Source: RGIG995 sp045603745
GTDB lineage: Bacteria > Bacillota > Clostridia > Oscillospirales > UBA644
NCBI GenBank assembly: GCA_045603745.1
Contig: JAZUMQ010000025.1
Span: 1-35,191 of the forward strand
Direction of reading: 5' to 3'
DNA length: 35,191 bases
Shown here: positions 8,017 to 15,151 of the stretch, one piece after another
How the letters are laid out: each line of letters starts with the position of its first letter
Position numbering within the stretch: position 1 is the first letter of the stretch
The notes under the pieces: model-generated
Seen by the model: only the letters and a program-made list of their open reading frames with translations
Told to the model about the DNA's origin: nothing
The model's database searches: none
Program-made: the position numbers and the translations under genes

Positions 8017-8033
8017 GTAAACCGTTGGGTTAC
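8017..8033 (-). promoter_or_regulatory. Imperfect dyad upstream of the XRE gene
   Basis: GTAAACC (8017-8023) and GGGTTAC (8027-8033) are inverted repeats with one mismatch, lying 10-27 bases upstream of the XRE start. It overlaps the leader and could be the regulator's own operator. No binding evidence is available. Confidence 0.3.
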
Positions 8034-8054
8034 CTATAGTATTAACCAAATCCA

Positions 8055-8180
8055 TCAAAATAAAAACCGAGAACAACCGTAATCGGCCGCTCTCGGCGAT
8101 AATTCAACTACTTTTACTTTGATAATCATTTTTTGTTCTTCAAACAAAGTATTGGCTTGATCTTTCAAAAAGATATCCAT
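8055..8180 (-). CDS. Small hypothetical protein (41 aa)
   Basis: The third possible gene of the polymerase operon. It begins MDIFLKDQANTLFEEQK, with AGGTGAG about six bases upstream of its start, and ends GCSRFLF. The last codons run through the terminator stem at 8067-8096, and the stop lies just beyond it. The first part is acidic and helical, the second basic. No family is recognised. It starts 40 bases after the stop of the 286-residue gene on the same strand, so it would be co-transcribed. The ribosome site is good; chance ORFs of this size are common, so confidence is limited. Confidence 0.42.
   Translation of the reverse strand: MDIFLKDQANTLFEEQKMIIKVKVVELSPRAADYGCSRFLF
8057..8096 (-). 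terminator. Terminator of the polymerase operon
   Basis: Read on the minus strand, CCGAGA (8096-8091) pairs with TCTCGG (8072-8067) around a GC-rich loop and is followed by TTTTTATTTT (8066-8057). This is a plausible intrinsic terminator closing the minus-strand operon. Confidence 0.65.
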
Positions 8181-8220
8181 AAAGACTCACCTTTATATAA
8201 AATATATAATTCATCTTTGA

Positions 8221-9081
8221 TTATATACTCACTTTACACACCGCAATACCGTAGCTCGTTTCCTTCTTCTGCATAAACTCTGTGGGGATTTTACTCATAT
8301 ATTGCTTATTGAGCGCGGAGCTACCGAGATAGGCTTCTATATTGCTGACGGGCAGGACACACCAATCGCTGTCATAAGGCTTGTTTGCAATATAGTATTC
8401 CGCAATAGTGGTCAACACGTTCAGAGGAACCCCGAGGGGCTGGATGCTTTCGATATAAGCCATCTGCTCGTATGTAAGCCTTACCGCCTCACGTCGCAGA
8501 GCACCAAGCTCCAAGGCATCGGCAATGGCGGCATCGAAGGACAATGCCCATTCCGCGCGGGTAGTTCCCGTGAAGATCGGCACTTGGTACTGCTTGCCCT
8601 TGTTGCTCCATTCGTCCTCCCACTGCTTTGTTCTTTCCGCAAGACAATGGATGTGCTTATTGACCTTGGTTCTGTTTGCGGATATAAAATCCGCGATGGC
8701 GTGAATGTGGCGGTAATACCACCCCGCGCCATCCTTATTTACAAGTTCGGGAAACTCCTCGTGATATTCGGGAAAGCTAACCTTGAATTGCCATTCCGCA
8801 ATCGGAGTGACATTTTTCTTTTTGTCGGGCATACTGCACCATGCACAGAGAGCGCGTCGTGCGTAATCGATACGTTCACGCGGATCACCGTCCTTCAAAG
8901 ATCCATCGGCATTCTGAAAAAGATACCCACGGGCAAGGATGACAAAAATACGAGCAAATCCCTTGTATTCCTTGATCATATCGGTGGTGAATCTGCCGAG
9001 AAAGGCGGTATCCTTGCCGTTAGATACGGTATAGGTCGGCTGACCGATATAGGCTTTATATTCGTTCCATTCGTTGGTCAC
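8221..9081 (-). CDS. Unknown protein coupled to the RdRP-like polymerase (286 aa)
   Basis: I do not recognise this family. The start is GTG at 9081, overlapping the stop of the polymerase gene; GGAGG lies ten bases upstream inside the polymerase 3' end. Such tight coupling suggests a fixed ratio and a working partnership with the polymerase. The product is soluble, rich in aromatic residues (several Trp and Tyr) and mostly helical. It has no signal peptide or membrane segment. Visible segments include FARIFVILARGYLFQN near the start, RRALCAWCSMPDKKK around residue 90, and a C-terminal part (LTYEQMAYIESIQPLGVP onward) that could be a winged-helix-like module. A processivity, template-binding or primer-binding factor is possible but speculative. 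Confidence 0.8.
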   Translation of the reverse strand: MTNEWNEYKAYIGQPTYTVSNGKDTAFLGRFTTDMIKEYKGFARIFVILARGYLFQNADGSLKDGDPRERIDYARRALCAWCSMPDKKKNVTPIAEWQFKVSFPEYHEEFPELVNKDGAGWYYRHIHAIADFISANRTKVNKHIHCLAERTKQWEDEWSNKGKQYQVPIFTGTTRAEWALSFDAAIADALELGALRREAVRLTYEQMAYIESIQPLGVPLNVLTTIAEYYIANKPYDSDWCVLPVSNIEAYLGSSALNKQYMSKIPTEFMQKKETSYGIAVCKVSI

Positions 9082-12000
9082 TTTCGGTCAACCTCCTTCT
9101 TCAAAGCAAATTTATCAACGTAATCCCAAAGCACATCCCAAAGGAATGACCTCTTATTAAGCGCTACCACGTACTTGACCGCCGTAGCAGGCTTGCAGAT
9201 ACCCTTTACAAGCTCCAAACACTTCTTGGCAACCGCCTCGCGGTAATTTGTACCGTAGTTCTTATCCGTATAGGCTTTGAGCAGAGCCGTCATTTCGGGC
9301 GTGTCACCCTCATAATGCAGCCGTGCGCGGTTCTGCTGAATGTTGTTGTTATCGGTATCCATAATCAGATCTCCGAGCAAACGATAACCACCGCAACGGA
9401 AATCCGAGAACAGATCGTAATATTCGGTAAATTCCTCCTCGGGCAGATACTTGCAGAGGAACAACGTTCTCTGATCTTCGGTCATAAAGTGCCACTTTTC
9501 CTCGCGTATCGCACGTCGGATCTCGCTCACGCGGTCGGCAGGGAGATTGACAAACAGAGCGTAAAGCTCGTCTGCATCGTAGGTGTTTTCCTCGTCACGC
9601 ATAAACAGGACGCGGTTAATGCCTTTTTTCTTTGCCTTGGCGTTCGGTAGGTGCTGACTTGCACGGATACGCTTCAGACAGCCCTCATACGTACCGACAA
9701 GCGCCTTGATACGTTCAAGGATATCGGGATCAAGCTTCTTCTCCCACCCCTGCTCGATAGCAAAGGTGAAAAGCTCGGATGCGTTTGCAGGCTTGCGCTT
9801 TGCCTTGGGAGTGTTCTTTTTGAGCGTCTGCGCGTAATACGGCAGTTTCTCCAAGTTGGAGCTGACACCCTGCCAATCGGTCGAGCCGAAATATTCCTTG
9901 AACCGCTCGTCAAAGGTAGGTTCATACCACGGACGGCGCTCCTCCGAGCTTTCAAGAATGGTTTTGTATTTAAGGAAACTGCTTCGCTTTACCTTCTTTT
10001 TGCTGAGATATTCAGACAGATCGGGCTTGATACCGCTTTTTGCGGAGTCGATCTCAAGTCCCGTAAGGATGGCAAGCGTTTCTGTTTCCTGTCTGCATTT
10101 CTCCTTGGTCTCTGAGTCGATGTTCTCGTCGTAGGCAATGATACTGCGGTCAAGTGCCGCATTGGATATCTGACCGACTCGGGAAGAAAATGTATTGCGG
10201 ATCGCCTCAAATCGGGCGTGCCAATCGTTTGCATTGTGTATCAGCGGATCGGCAGAGGGTATCTGCAAAAGCGGGAGTGCCATTTGATTGCTGATGGCAT
10301 AGTCTGCCCCTGCATAGTTCTGCATAACGCAATCGTTCAGTATCGGCTCGGCTATGGTCTTTATCATATCGCCGTCATAGTCAGCACCGCCAAGGCGTTC
10401 AGCAATGAGCGCCGTGGGAGATACCATGACTACGTCGGTCAAGTGAGAAAGGTATATGTCACGTAAGCTGTGTTCCGCTTCCTCTGCAGGTACAGCCAAG
10501 ACCTCCTCATTACGCGCAATATGGGGATTACGGAGCAAGGTGTATCGTTCTTGGGAATTGTATGTGGCACCCGGCGCGTAGATCTCCGAATCCTTGAGAA
10601 TGCTATTCAGAAGTGACATCTGCAAGCGGTATGCCTTCTCACTTACACTTGCATAAGGCTGAACGAGATAATACAGAAAGGAAATGAGGTCAGCCGATAA
10701 AAAGCGGTTATCTCCGGCAATCAAAAGCTTACCCACTGCGTAGTTCTTCAGAACCTTTTCTGCAAGAGCGTCAAGCTCGTTCTGATAATATGATTCGTTT
10801 ATAAACAATGGGTTTACGTAAAGCAGGTCTGCGAGCTTGCTTTCCTTTTTCTTCTTCGTAGCAAACCAATAGTCCTCACGTTCACGGAACATCTCACGGC
10901 GGTAGTCCTCGTCGGCAACGAGATCGTAATACCTCTGCTCGGTCGCCTTTGTCAGCCAATTCCGTTCTTCGTCGTCGGGGCTATGCTCCCAACCGAGAGG
11001 CAGATCGGCGGGACGGAACAGCTCGGCTTTCATGGAAACCGTGTTAAGGAACTGATAGTTCAGCTCAGTCACTTCCTCGGGGTCAGCCTTACTAATACCC
11101 GTCACGTAGAGCGCGTGGCGGTAGTTCTCGCACACGCGGATATATTTATACCAATGGTATCCGCTTTCCTCAAGCCATCCGAAGCCCTTCAGTTGGCTCT
11201 TGGTCAGTATCAGATTGATCTCACTTACGGGATGGGGATTGCCCCATATATCTTTGATGATTACTATGCCTATATTAGATAAGATTTCACGAAAATCCAT
11301 TTCGTGAACCATGCCCTTAATATATGGCATACGGATCTGGAAGGAATGGTGCTCGTGGCGTTTAGAGAGAGATTTATCTATCTGCTCCGAAAACTCCTTG
11401 GAGATAAGTCCTTCGCCGTCAAACAGCGTGACCTTGATATCGGTCTTGGCTTCGACACGCTCATATTTGCGGACGTTGCCTTCGCCCGTGGCATCCTTCA
11501 CGGTGATAACGTTCACACCTCTGACAACTTCCTTGGGGTTATCAATTACAACGATGCTATGATTCTTCCAAAGGTTCGGTGCTTCAATTCTCGTTCCGCT
11601 TGAAAACATCAGACCGTTGTAGGCGTAGAGCTTGGAGAGTTGACAATCACCGATCTGCATATCAAGGGTCATTCGTGAGTGAACCTTACCGTACACGTCG
11701 GCGCGGATAAAGGCAAGGCGAGCATTACGGCTCATACTTGCCGAGCGTTCAAAGGCGAAATACTGTGCTTCGCCACTACCGAAGTCAAGAAAGATACCTT
11801 CGGGACGGAACATACACTCCGCTTTCTTCTGCCTTGTAGCGATTCTCGGATTGCTGTCGCTTCGGTCAAAGATACCCTTGAAGTCAACGTAAAAGATAAC
11901 GTCGGAAAGGTCGTCAAGAACGGTATCAAAATCCAAGTGCTTGTAATCATCACCCTTGACGGCACACATGGTTTGGAAGAAGATGGCGTTGTCCTCTTGG

Positions 12001-12149
12001 TAGGTCTCGCCCTGCCGTACAATGGTGCTTTCGGTCTCTCGCTTATTGAGATGATAATGATAGCGGTCGGGGTCAGCGTTATATGCTTTAGCGTAGGCGA
12101 TCAATGCCTGTGCGGATATGGTATGGATTTTATAACGGATGTGGGACAT
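9078..12149 (-). CDS. Single-chain RdRP/YonO-like RNA polymerase (double-psi beta-barrel)
   Basis: This 1023-residue protein matches the plan of eukaryotic RNA-dependent RNA polymerases (QDE-1 type), which share double-psi beta-barrels with the two large cellular RNA polymerase subunits. Residues 243-252 (FDGEGLISKE) and 269-284 (SFQIRMPYIKGMVHEM) match the first conserved block. Residues 540-553 (RNPHIARNEEVLAV) match the NPCLHPGD-like block. Residues 587-596 (GGADYDGDMI) hold the catalytic DxDGD motif, with D590, D592 and D594 as metal ligands. Phage SP-beta YonO and crAss-like phage polymerases are known bacterial relatives. It has a strong promoter and ribosome site (CCTCCT on the plus strand, 12157-12162). 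Template type and role are unknown; it may prime element replication or transcribe element genes. Confidence 0.87.
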   Translation of the reverse strand: MSHIRYKIHTISAQALIAYAKAYNADPDRYHYHLNKRETESTIVRQGETYQEDNAIFFQTMCAVKGDDYKHLDFDTVLDDLSDVIFYVDFKGIFDRSDSNPRIATRQKKAECMFRPEGIFLDFGSGEAQYFAFERSASMSRNARLAFIRADVYGKVHSRMTLDMQIGDCQLSKLYAYNGLMFSSGTRIEAPNLWKNHSIVVIDNPKEVVRGVNVITVKDATGEGNVRKYERVEAKTDIKVTLFDGEGLISKEFSEQIDKSLSKRHEHHSFQIRMPYIKGMVHEMDFREILSNIGIVIIKDIWGNPHPVSEINLILTKSQLKGFGWLEESGYHWYKYIRVCENYRHALYVTGISKADPEEVTELNYQFLNTVSMKAELFRPADLPLGWEHSPDDEERNWLTKATEQRYYDLVADEDYRREMFREREDYWFATKKKKESKLADLLYVNPLFINESYYQNELDALAEKVLKNYAVGKLLIAGDNRFLSADLISFLYYLVQPYASVSEKAYRLQMSLLNSILKDSEIYAPGATYNSQERYTLLRNPHIARNEEVLAVPAEEAEHSLRDIYLSHLTDVVMVSPTALIAERLGGADYDGDMIKTIAEPILNDCVMQNYAGADYAISNQMALPLLQIPSADPLIHNANDWHARFEAIRNTFSSRVGQISNAALDRSIIAYDENIDSETKEKCRQETETLAILTGLEIDSAKSGIKPDLSEYLSKKKVKRSSFLKYKTILESSEERRPWYEPTFDERFKEYFGSTDWQGVSSNLEKLPYYAQTLKKNTPKAKRKPANASELFTFAIEQGWEKKLDPDILERIKALVGTYEGCLKRIRASQHLPNAKAKKKGINRVLFMRDEENTYDADELYALFVNLPADRVSEIRRAIREEKWHFMTEDQRTLFLCKYLPEEEFTEYYDLFSDFRCGGYRLLGDLIMDTDNNNIQQNRARLHYEGDTPEMTALLKAYTDKNYGTNYREAVAKKCLELVKGICKPATAVKYVVALNKRSFLWDVLWDYVDKFALKKEVDRK

Positions 12150-12181
12150 TGTTTCGCCTCCTGTTCGTAATCGTTACTAAC

Positions 12182-12210
12182 ATTATACCATAATTTTGTG
12201 AATTTTTCAA
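12182..12210 (-). promoter_or_regulatory. Consensus promoter of the polymerase operon
   Basis: On the minus strand TTGAAA (complement of 12205-12210) and TATAAT (complement of 12182-12187) are 17 bases apart. The start codon is 33 bases downstream. This host sigma-A-type promoter means the polymerase itself is made by the host enzyme. Confidence 0.85.
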
Positions 12211-12225
12211 TAGATACAGTAAAAT
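12196..12225 (+). promoter_or_regulatory. Candidate promoter facing the ATPase gene
   Basis: TTGTGA (12196-12201) and TAAAAT (12220-12225) are 18 bases apart on the plus strand, overlapping the polymerase promoter on the other strand. Transcripts would carry a leader of about 300 bases before the ATPase gene, including the terminator at 12458-12488. Overlap of the two promoters would make them compete. Confidence 0.45.
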
Positions 12226-12226
12226 G

Positions 12227-12433
12227 AATACTACTCCCATAACCCCCCCGATATACGCCCTTTTCAGCGTTATTCGGGTGGGTGGTACGTTTACCCTCGG
12301 AAGATATTTTCACGGTTCAAAAGCCAAGGAAAGCCCTTGTAAATGGAGATAAATACGCCCCATATACGCCCCCTTTTGCGTGACATCGACCGTAGAAAAA
12401 TAGAGAGCGGTAATATAAATACTACTCCCATAA
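12227..12433. repeat. Repeat set in the polymerase-ATPase gap
   Basis: AATACTACTCCCATAA occurs identically at 12227-12242 and 12418-12433. ATATACGCCC occurs at 12251-12260 and 12362-12371, and the shorter ATACGCCC also at 12353-12360. Between them lie C-runs and an A-rich stretch. Short direct repeats next to an ATPase and a polymerase gene are what an iteron-type origin or shared operator would look like. The remaining sequence of this gap shows no gene. Confidence 0.55.
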
Positions 12434-12457
12434 TATCACAATCGGCAACCGCAGATC

Positions 12458-12488
12458 AGCTCTTCGAAGCAATTCGGAGGGCTTTTTT
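12458..12488 (+). terminator. Strong terminator in the ATPase leader
   Basis: An 11-pair stem (12458-12468 with 12473-12483, two G-U pairs) is closed by a GCAA tetraloop and followed by a T run (12484-12488). It lies 44 bases upstream of the ATPase start, on the same strand, with no gene before it. Transcripts from the gap would stop here unless read-through occurs, so it marks an attenuator or the 3' end of a small RNA. Confidence 0.8.
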
Positions 12489-12531
12489 GTTTGCAAATAA
12501 ATTTACGCCATAAGACAGAAAGGAGATTCCA

Positions 12532-14319
12532 ATGAGTGAATCTAACAACCCCCCGTCCGTACAGACGGACACACAAGACGTCTATTCATCGCCTTATGAA
12601 GAAGTGAACGGATGTCTTTTCAAGGTGCAAACCACAAAGCAGGGCGAATTCTACGTAAGGCTTTGTAATTTCGCACCCAAGATTGTCAGCGAGCTGACCA
12701 TCTATGATGGTACGGAGCTGACACGCAAATACCGCATCGGAGGTGTGGACGAATACGGTCGTCCTCTCCCCGAATTTGAGATCGACGCCACAGAGCTTGA
12801 AAAGATGGATTGGCTTCACAACCGTCTCGATGCCTCCCTCGATCTTGAGATCATCCCGCAGGTGGAAAAGCACGTGCGCCACGCCATGAAAAGCACGGCA
12901 AGGTTTGCGGAGAAGAAATCCATCTTCACCTTTACGGGATGGAAGCAGGTGGATGGCAGGTGGGAATATCTGATGCCCGGTGTCGGAGCTTACGACGTTC
13001 AGCTTCAAGGAAAGCAGAAGCGGTACTTCCTTGATGCCGATGTCAAGGATTTCGATTACGCCGAGCTTGCAGGGTTCTTCCGTCTCGACCTTATCCCGAT
13101 GGAGATCACCTATCCTTGCCTCGCGCTTGTCTTTCTCTCTCCGCTGAATGAATTTCTCCGTCAGATCGGACACGAGCCGAAATTCATTCTCACCCTGCTC
13201 GGTAGAACCGGCAGTATGAAAAGCACGGTCGCCGCGCTGATGACCTCCTTCTTCGGTAGCTTCTCGGCAACCGACCTTCCGATGAGCTTTCGTGATACCG
13301 CCAACAGCATCACGCATAGTGCCTTCTCCCTCAAGGATGTGCTGACCTGCGTAGATGACTACCACCCCACGGGCAGGAAGGAAAGCGAGAATATGAAAGC
13401 CATTATGCAGACGGTGGCAAGAGGTTACGGTGACAGAGCCGCCCGCAACCGATTAACTCCCGAGATCACCTTGCGCGAGGCTCGTCCTCCGCAGGGCAAC
13501 GTTATCGTGACGGCAGAGTTTGCTCCCGACATTGGAGAGAGCGGCACAGCTCGTCTGTTCTGCATTGAGATGAAGCCCGGTCAGATCGATCTGCCTCACC
13601 TCACGGAGCTTCAAGAGAGAGCCGCCAAGGGTCAGCTCACGCATATGATGTATGCCTATACCGAGTGGCTGAAGGAAACGTATCTGTGTGACGATGACCG
13701 CTACGCAAGATTTCTTGAAATGCTCGCAGAGGAATATCAGAACGAGCGAGCTTGTTGGAGAGCAACCCTGCGAGAGAACAAGGTCAAGTTCCACGACCGA
13801 ATCCCCGACACCTTGGCTTGCCTTCAGCTCGGCTTCAATTATGTAATAGGCTTTATGCTTCATTCGGGTGTGCTGATGCAGAAGGACGTTGACGAGATAG
13901 CACCGCGCTTCATCTCGATCATGCTCGCTCACGCAGCCAACCAATCCAAGGCAGTTGAACAGGACAGACCTACCCACATCTTCATCCGTAAATTCTTGGC
14001 GATGCTGGATTGCGGACAAGTCTGTGTCGTGCCTGCCAGTGAGGGTGACGGCATCCTTCCCTCGGGCTGTCTCGGATGTGAGGACGAGGAATATTATTAC
14101 CTTTTCTTTGAGTCAACACAGAGAGCTGTCAAGAAATTCTGTGACGACCAAGGTGAAGGCTTCACCATCTCGACCAAGGCTCTTGGCAAGGCTCTTGCGG
14201 AAGAGGATTTCATCAATACCGACACGGGTGAGAACACCCGCACAATGCGGTTCGGGCGCAAGACTAAACGCGTCATTCTTCTGCGTAAAGAGATGGTGGA
14301 AAAAGTTATGGGTATATGA
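12532..14319 (+). CDS. P-loop ATPase, DUF927/helicase-like, of the mobile element
   Basis: This 595-residue protein is probably a DNA-dependent ATPase or helicase used in element replication. Residues 221-232 (TLLGRTGSMKST) form a Walker A loop with K230. Residues 270-276 (VLTCVDD) form Walker B with D275 and D276. GNVIVTAE near 322-329 fits sensor 1, and later arginines are available as fingers. This arrangement resembles DUF927 and phage/plasmid primase-helicase ATPases rather than RecA. Residues 1-180 are unassigned, as is a C-terminal part that ends basic. The start at 12532 follows AAAGGAG. It is divergent from the polymerase operon and upstream of mobilization genes. No primase domain is visible, so the polymerase opposite could supply primers. 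Confidence 0.8.
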   Translation: MSESNNPPSVQTDTQDVYSSPYEEVNGCLFKVQTTKQGEFYVRLCNFAPKIVSELTIYDGTELTRKYRIGGVDEYGRPLPEFEIDATELEKMDWLHNRLDASLDLEIIPQVEKHVRHAMKSTARFAEKKSIFTFTGWKQVDGRWEYLMPGVGAYDVQLQGKQKRYFLDADVKDFDYAELAGFFRLDLIPMEITYPCLALVFLSPLNEFLRQIGHEPKFILTLLGRTGSMKSTVAALMTSFFGSFSATDLPMSFRDTANSITHSAFSLKDVLTCVDDYHPTGRKESENMKAIMQTVARGYGDRAARNRLTPEITLREARPPQGNVIVTAEFAPDIGESGTARLFCIEMKPGQIDLPHLTELQERAAKGQLTHMMYAYTEWLKETYLCDDDRYARFLEMLAEEYQNERACWRATLRENKVKFHDRIPDTLACLQLGFNYVIGFMLHSGVLMQKDVDEIAPRFISIMLAHAANQSKAVEQDRPTHIFIRKFLAMLDCGQVCVVPASEGDGILPSGCLGCEDEEYYYLFFESTQRAVKKFCDDQGEGFTISTKALGKALAEEDFINTDTGENTRTMRFGRKTKRVILLRKEMVEKVMGI

Positions 14320-14334
14320 TGAAAATGGCGTTAT

Positions 14335-14396
14335 GGCGTAACAAACGGTACGAATGTGAAATCGACCTCACCTTGTATCGGATGTTACGCCTTTTT
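14335..14396 (+). terminator. Terminator after the ATPase gene
   Basis: GGCGTAAC (14335-14342) pairs perfectly with GTTACGCC (14384-14391), followed by TTTTT (14392-14396). The loop is long (41 bases) but partly self-paired. It separates the ATPase gene from the mobilization genes. Confidence 0.65.
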
Positions 14397-14441
14397 CAAT
14401 ATACCCCTGTCTGTATTTTTTAAGAAAGGAGATGCACCGAT

Positions 14442-14588
14442 ATAAAGAAAAAAGCTGACGAGTGGCAATTCTTCCGAAAGCCTTCGGGACACGTTGCCTA
14501 TAACAAAAAGTGCTTGCATTGTAAGCGCAAATGTAAGCAGAGCTACCGCGTGGAAATTATCCGCTGTCCGCTATTTGATAAGCGATGA
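14442..14588 (+). CDS. Cys-rich mini-protein (48 aa), start codon unusual
   Basis: The reading frame starting ATA AAG AAA encodes KKKADEWQFFRKPSGHVAYN, then four closely spaced cysteines (CLHCKRKC plus IIRC), and ends DKR. The cysteines suggest a small zinc-binding, nucleic-acid-contacting protein. AAAGGAG at 14425-14431 lies ten bases before the ATA at 14442, exactly where an ATG would be expected; no ATG, GTG or TTG exists in frame. Either ATA is used, or the start was lost. It sits between the ATPase terminator and the oriT-like hairpins, so a role in mobilization is possible. I recognise no named family. Confidence 0.5.
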   Translation: MKKKADEWQFFRKPSGHVAYNKKCLHCKRKCKQSYRVEIIRCPLFDKR

Positions 14589-14604
14589 GTACCGCAGTAA
14601 AACT

Positions 14605-14694
14605 CCCGCTGAAGCGGGGCAAGCAGAGGGTTTGGGTTACCACCGCCAAAGGCGGTGCATCCCCTTCCCCACGCTTGTCGGGGGCGAAGCCCCC
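14605..14694. other. Three-hairpin, oriT-like region
   Basis: Three tight hairpins stand in a row: CCCGC/GCGGG (14605-14618), CACCGCC/GGCGGTG with loop AAA (14641-14657) and GGGGGC/GCCCCC with loop GAA (14680-14694). The region is GC-rich and non-coding, directly upstream of mobC and the relaxase gene. Transfer origins of mobilizable elements usually lie here and carry inverted repeats next to the nick site. The nick site itself cannot be identified from sequence alone. Confidence 0.5.
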
Positions 14695-14800
14695 AACCCC
14701 CCACTTCAGCACAGCGCAAATCTTAAAGAATGTGAGGTAAATTATTATCGAAAACACAAAAGAAAAATCTGATTCCGGCGGTCGTGTAAGAGATAAAAAG

Positions 14801-15151
14801 ATGTCCTTTTGGGTGAGTGAAGCCGAGCAGAAAAAGATAAAAAAGCTCGTTGCAAAGACGGGTTTATCTCAAAGAGAATATCTTTTGAGCGCCGCACTTG
14901 GCAGGACGATATACCAAGTTGAGGAGCTGAAGCCAACGCTTTTTGAGTTGAAAGCCATCGGCAGAAACGTCAATCAGCTCACGATGCTCGCCCATCAAGG
15001 TCGCGTCACGACCGTAAACTTGACCGAAGCAACGAATGCCTTGGAGAGAAATTACGCTGCGATAAACGGTCTGTACGATGCGCTCGACGGCACGGTTACG
15101 AGTGGAAATATCACACAGAACGACGAGGTAATCGACGATGGCGACGTGTAA
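14801..15151 (+). CDS. mobC: MobC-family relaxosome protein
   Basis: MobC proteins bind oriT and help the relaxase nick. The segment SFWVSEAEQKKIKKLVAKTG followed by LSQREYLLSAALGR is the ribbon-helix-helix-type start of the family, and FELKAIGRNVNQLTMLAHQG is its second conserved block. ATG 14801 gives 116 residues. However, the frame stays open upstream to 14741 and reads ENTKEKSDSGGRVRDKK before the Met; the RVRDKK stretch is typical of MobC. GAGGT at 14734-14738 precedes ATT 14744 and ATC 14747 at good distance, so the real start may be a non-ATG codon there. The gene overlaps the relaxase start by 14 bases. Confidence 0.85.
   Translation: MSFWVSEAEQKKIKKLVAKTGLSQREYLLSAALGRTIYQVEELKPTLFELKAIGRNVNQLTMLAHQGRVTTVNLTEATNALERNYAAINGLYDALDGTVTSGNITQNDEVIDDGDV

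Noticed and set aside
12101..12313. 70-residue minus-strand frame across the polymerase promoter
   Set aside because: It spans the consensus promoter and polymerase ribosome site and has no ribosome site of its own.
14319..14423. 34-residue frame starting at the ATPase stop (ATGA-type overlap)
   Set aside because: It runs through the terminator stem and shows no family features. The overlap is suggestive, but I cannot support it as a gene.
14448..14454. A-run in the mini-protein read as a ribosomal frameshift site joining ATG 14432 to the Cys-rich frame
   Set aside because: The needed shift is +1, whereas A6G runs promote -1 shifts, so the run does not explain the missing start.
14494..14772. 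92-residue plus frame across the three hairpins
   Set aside because: Overlaps the Cys-rich frame and the structured region; no ribosome site and Pro/Gly-rich chance composition.
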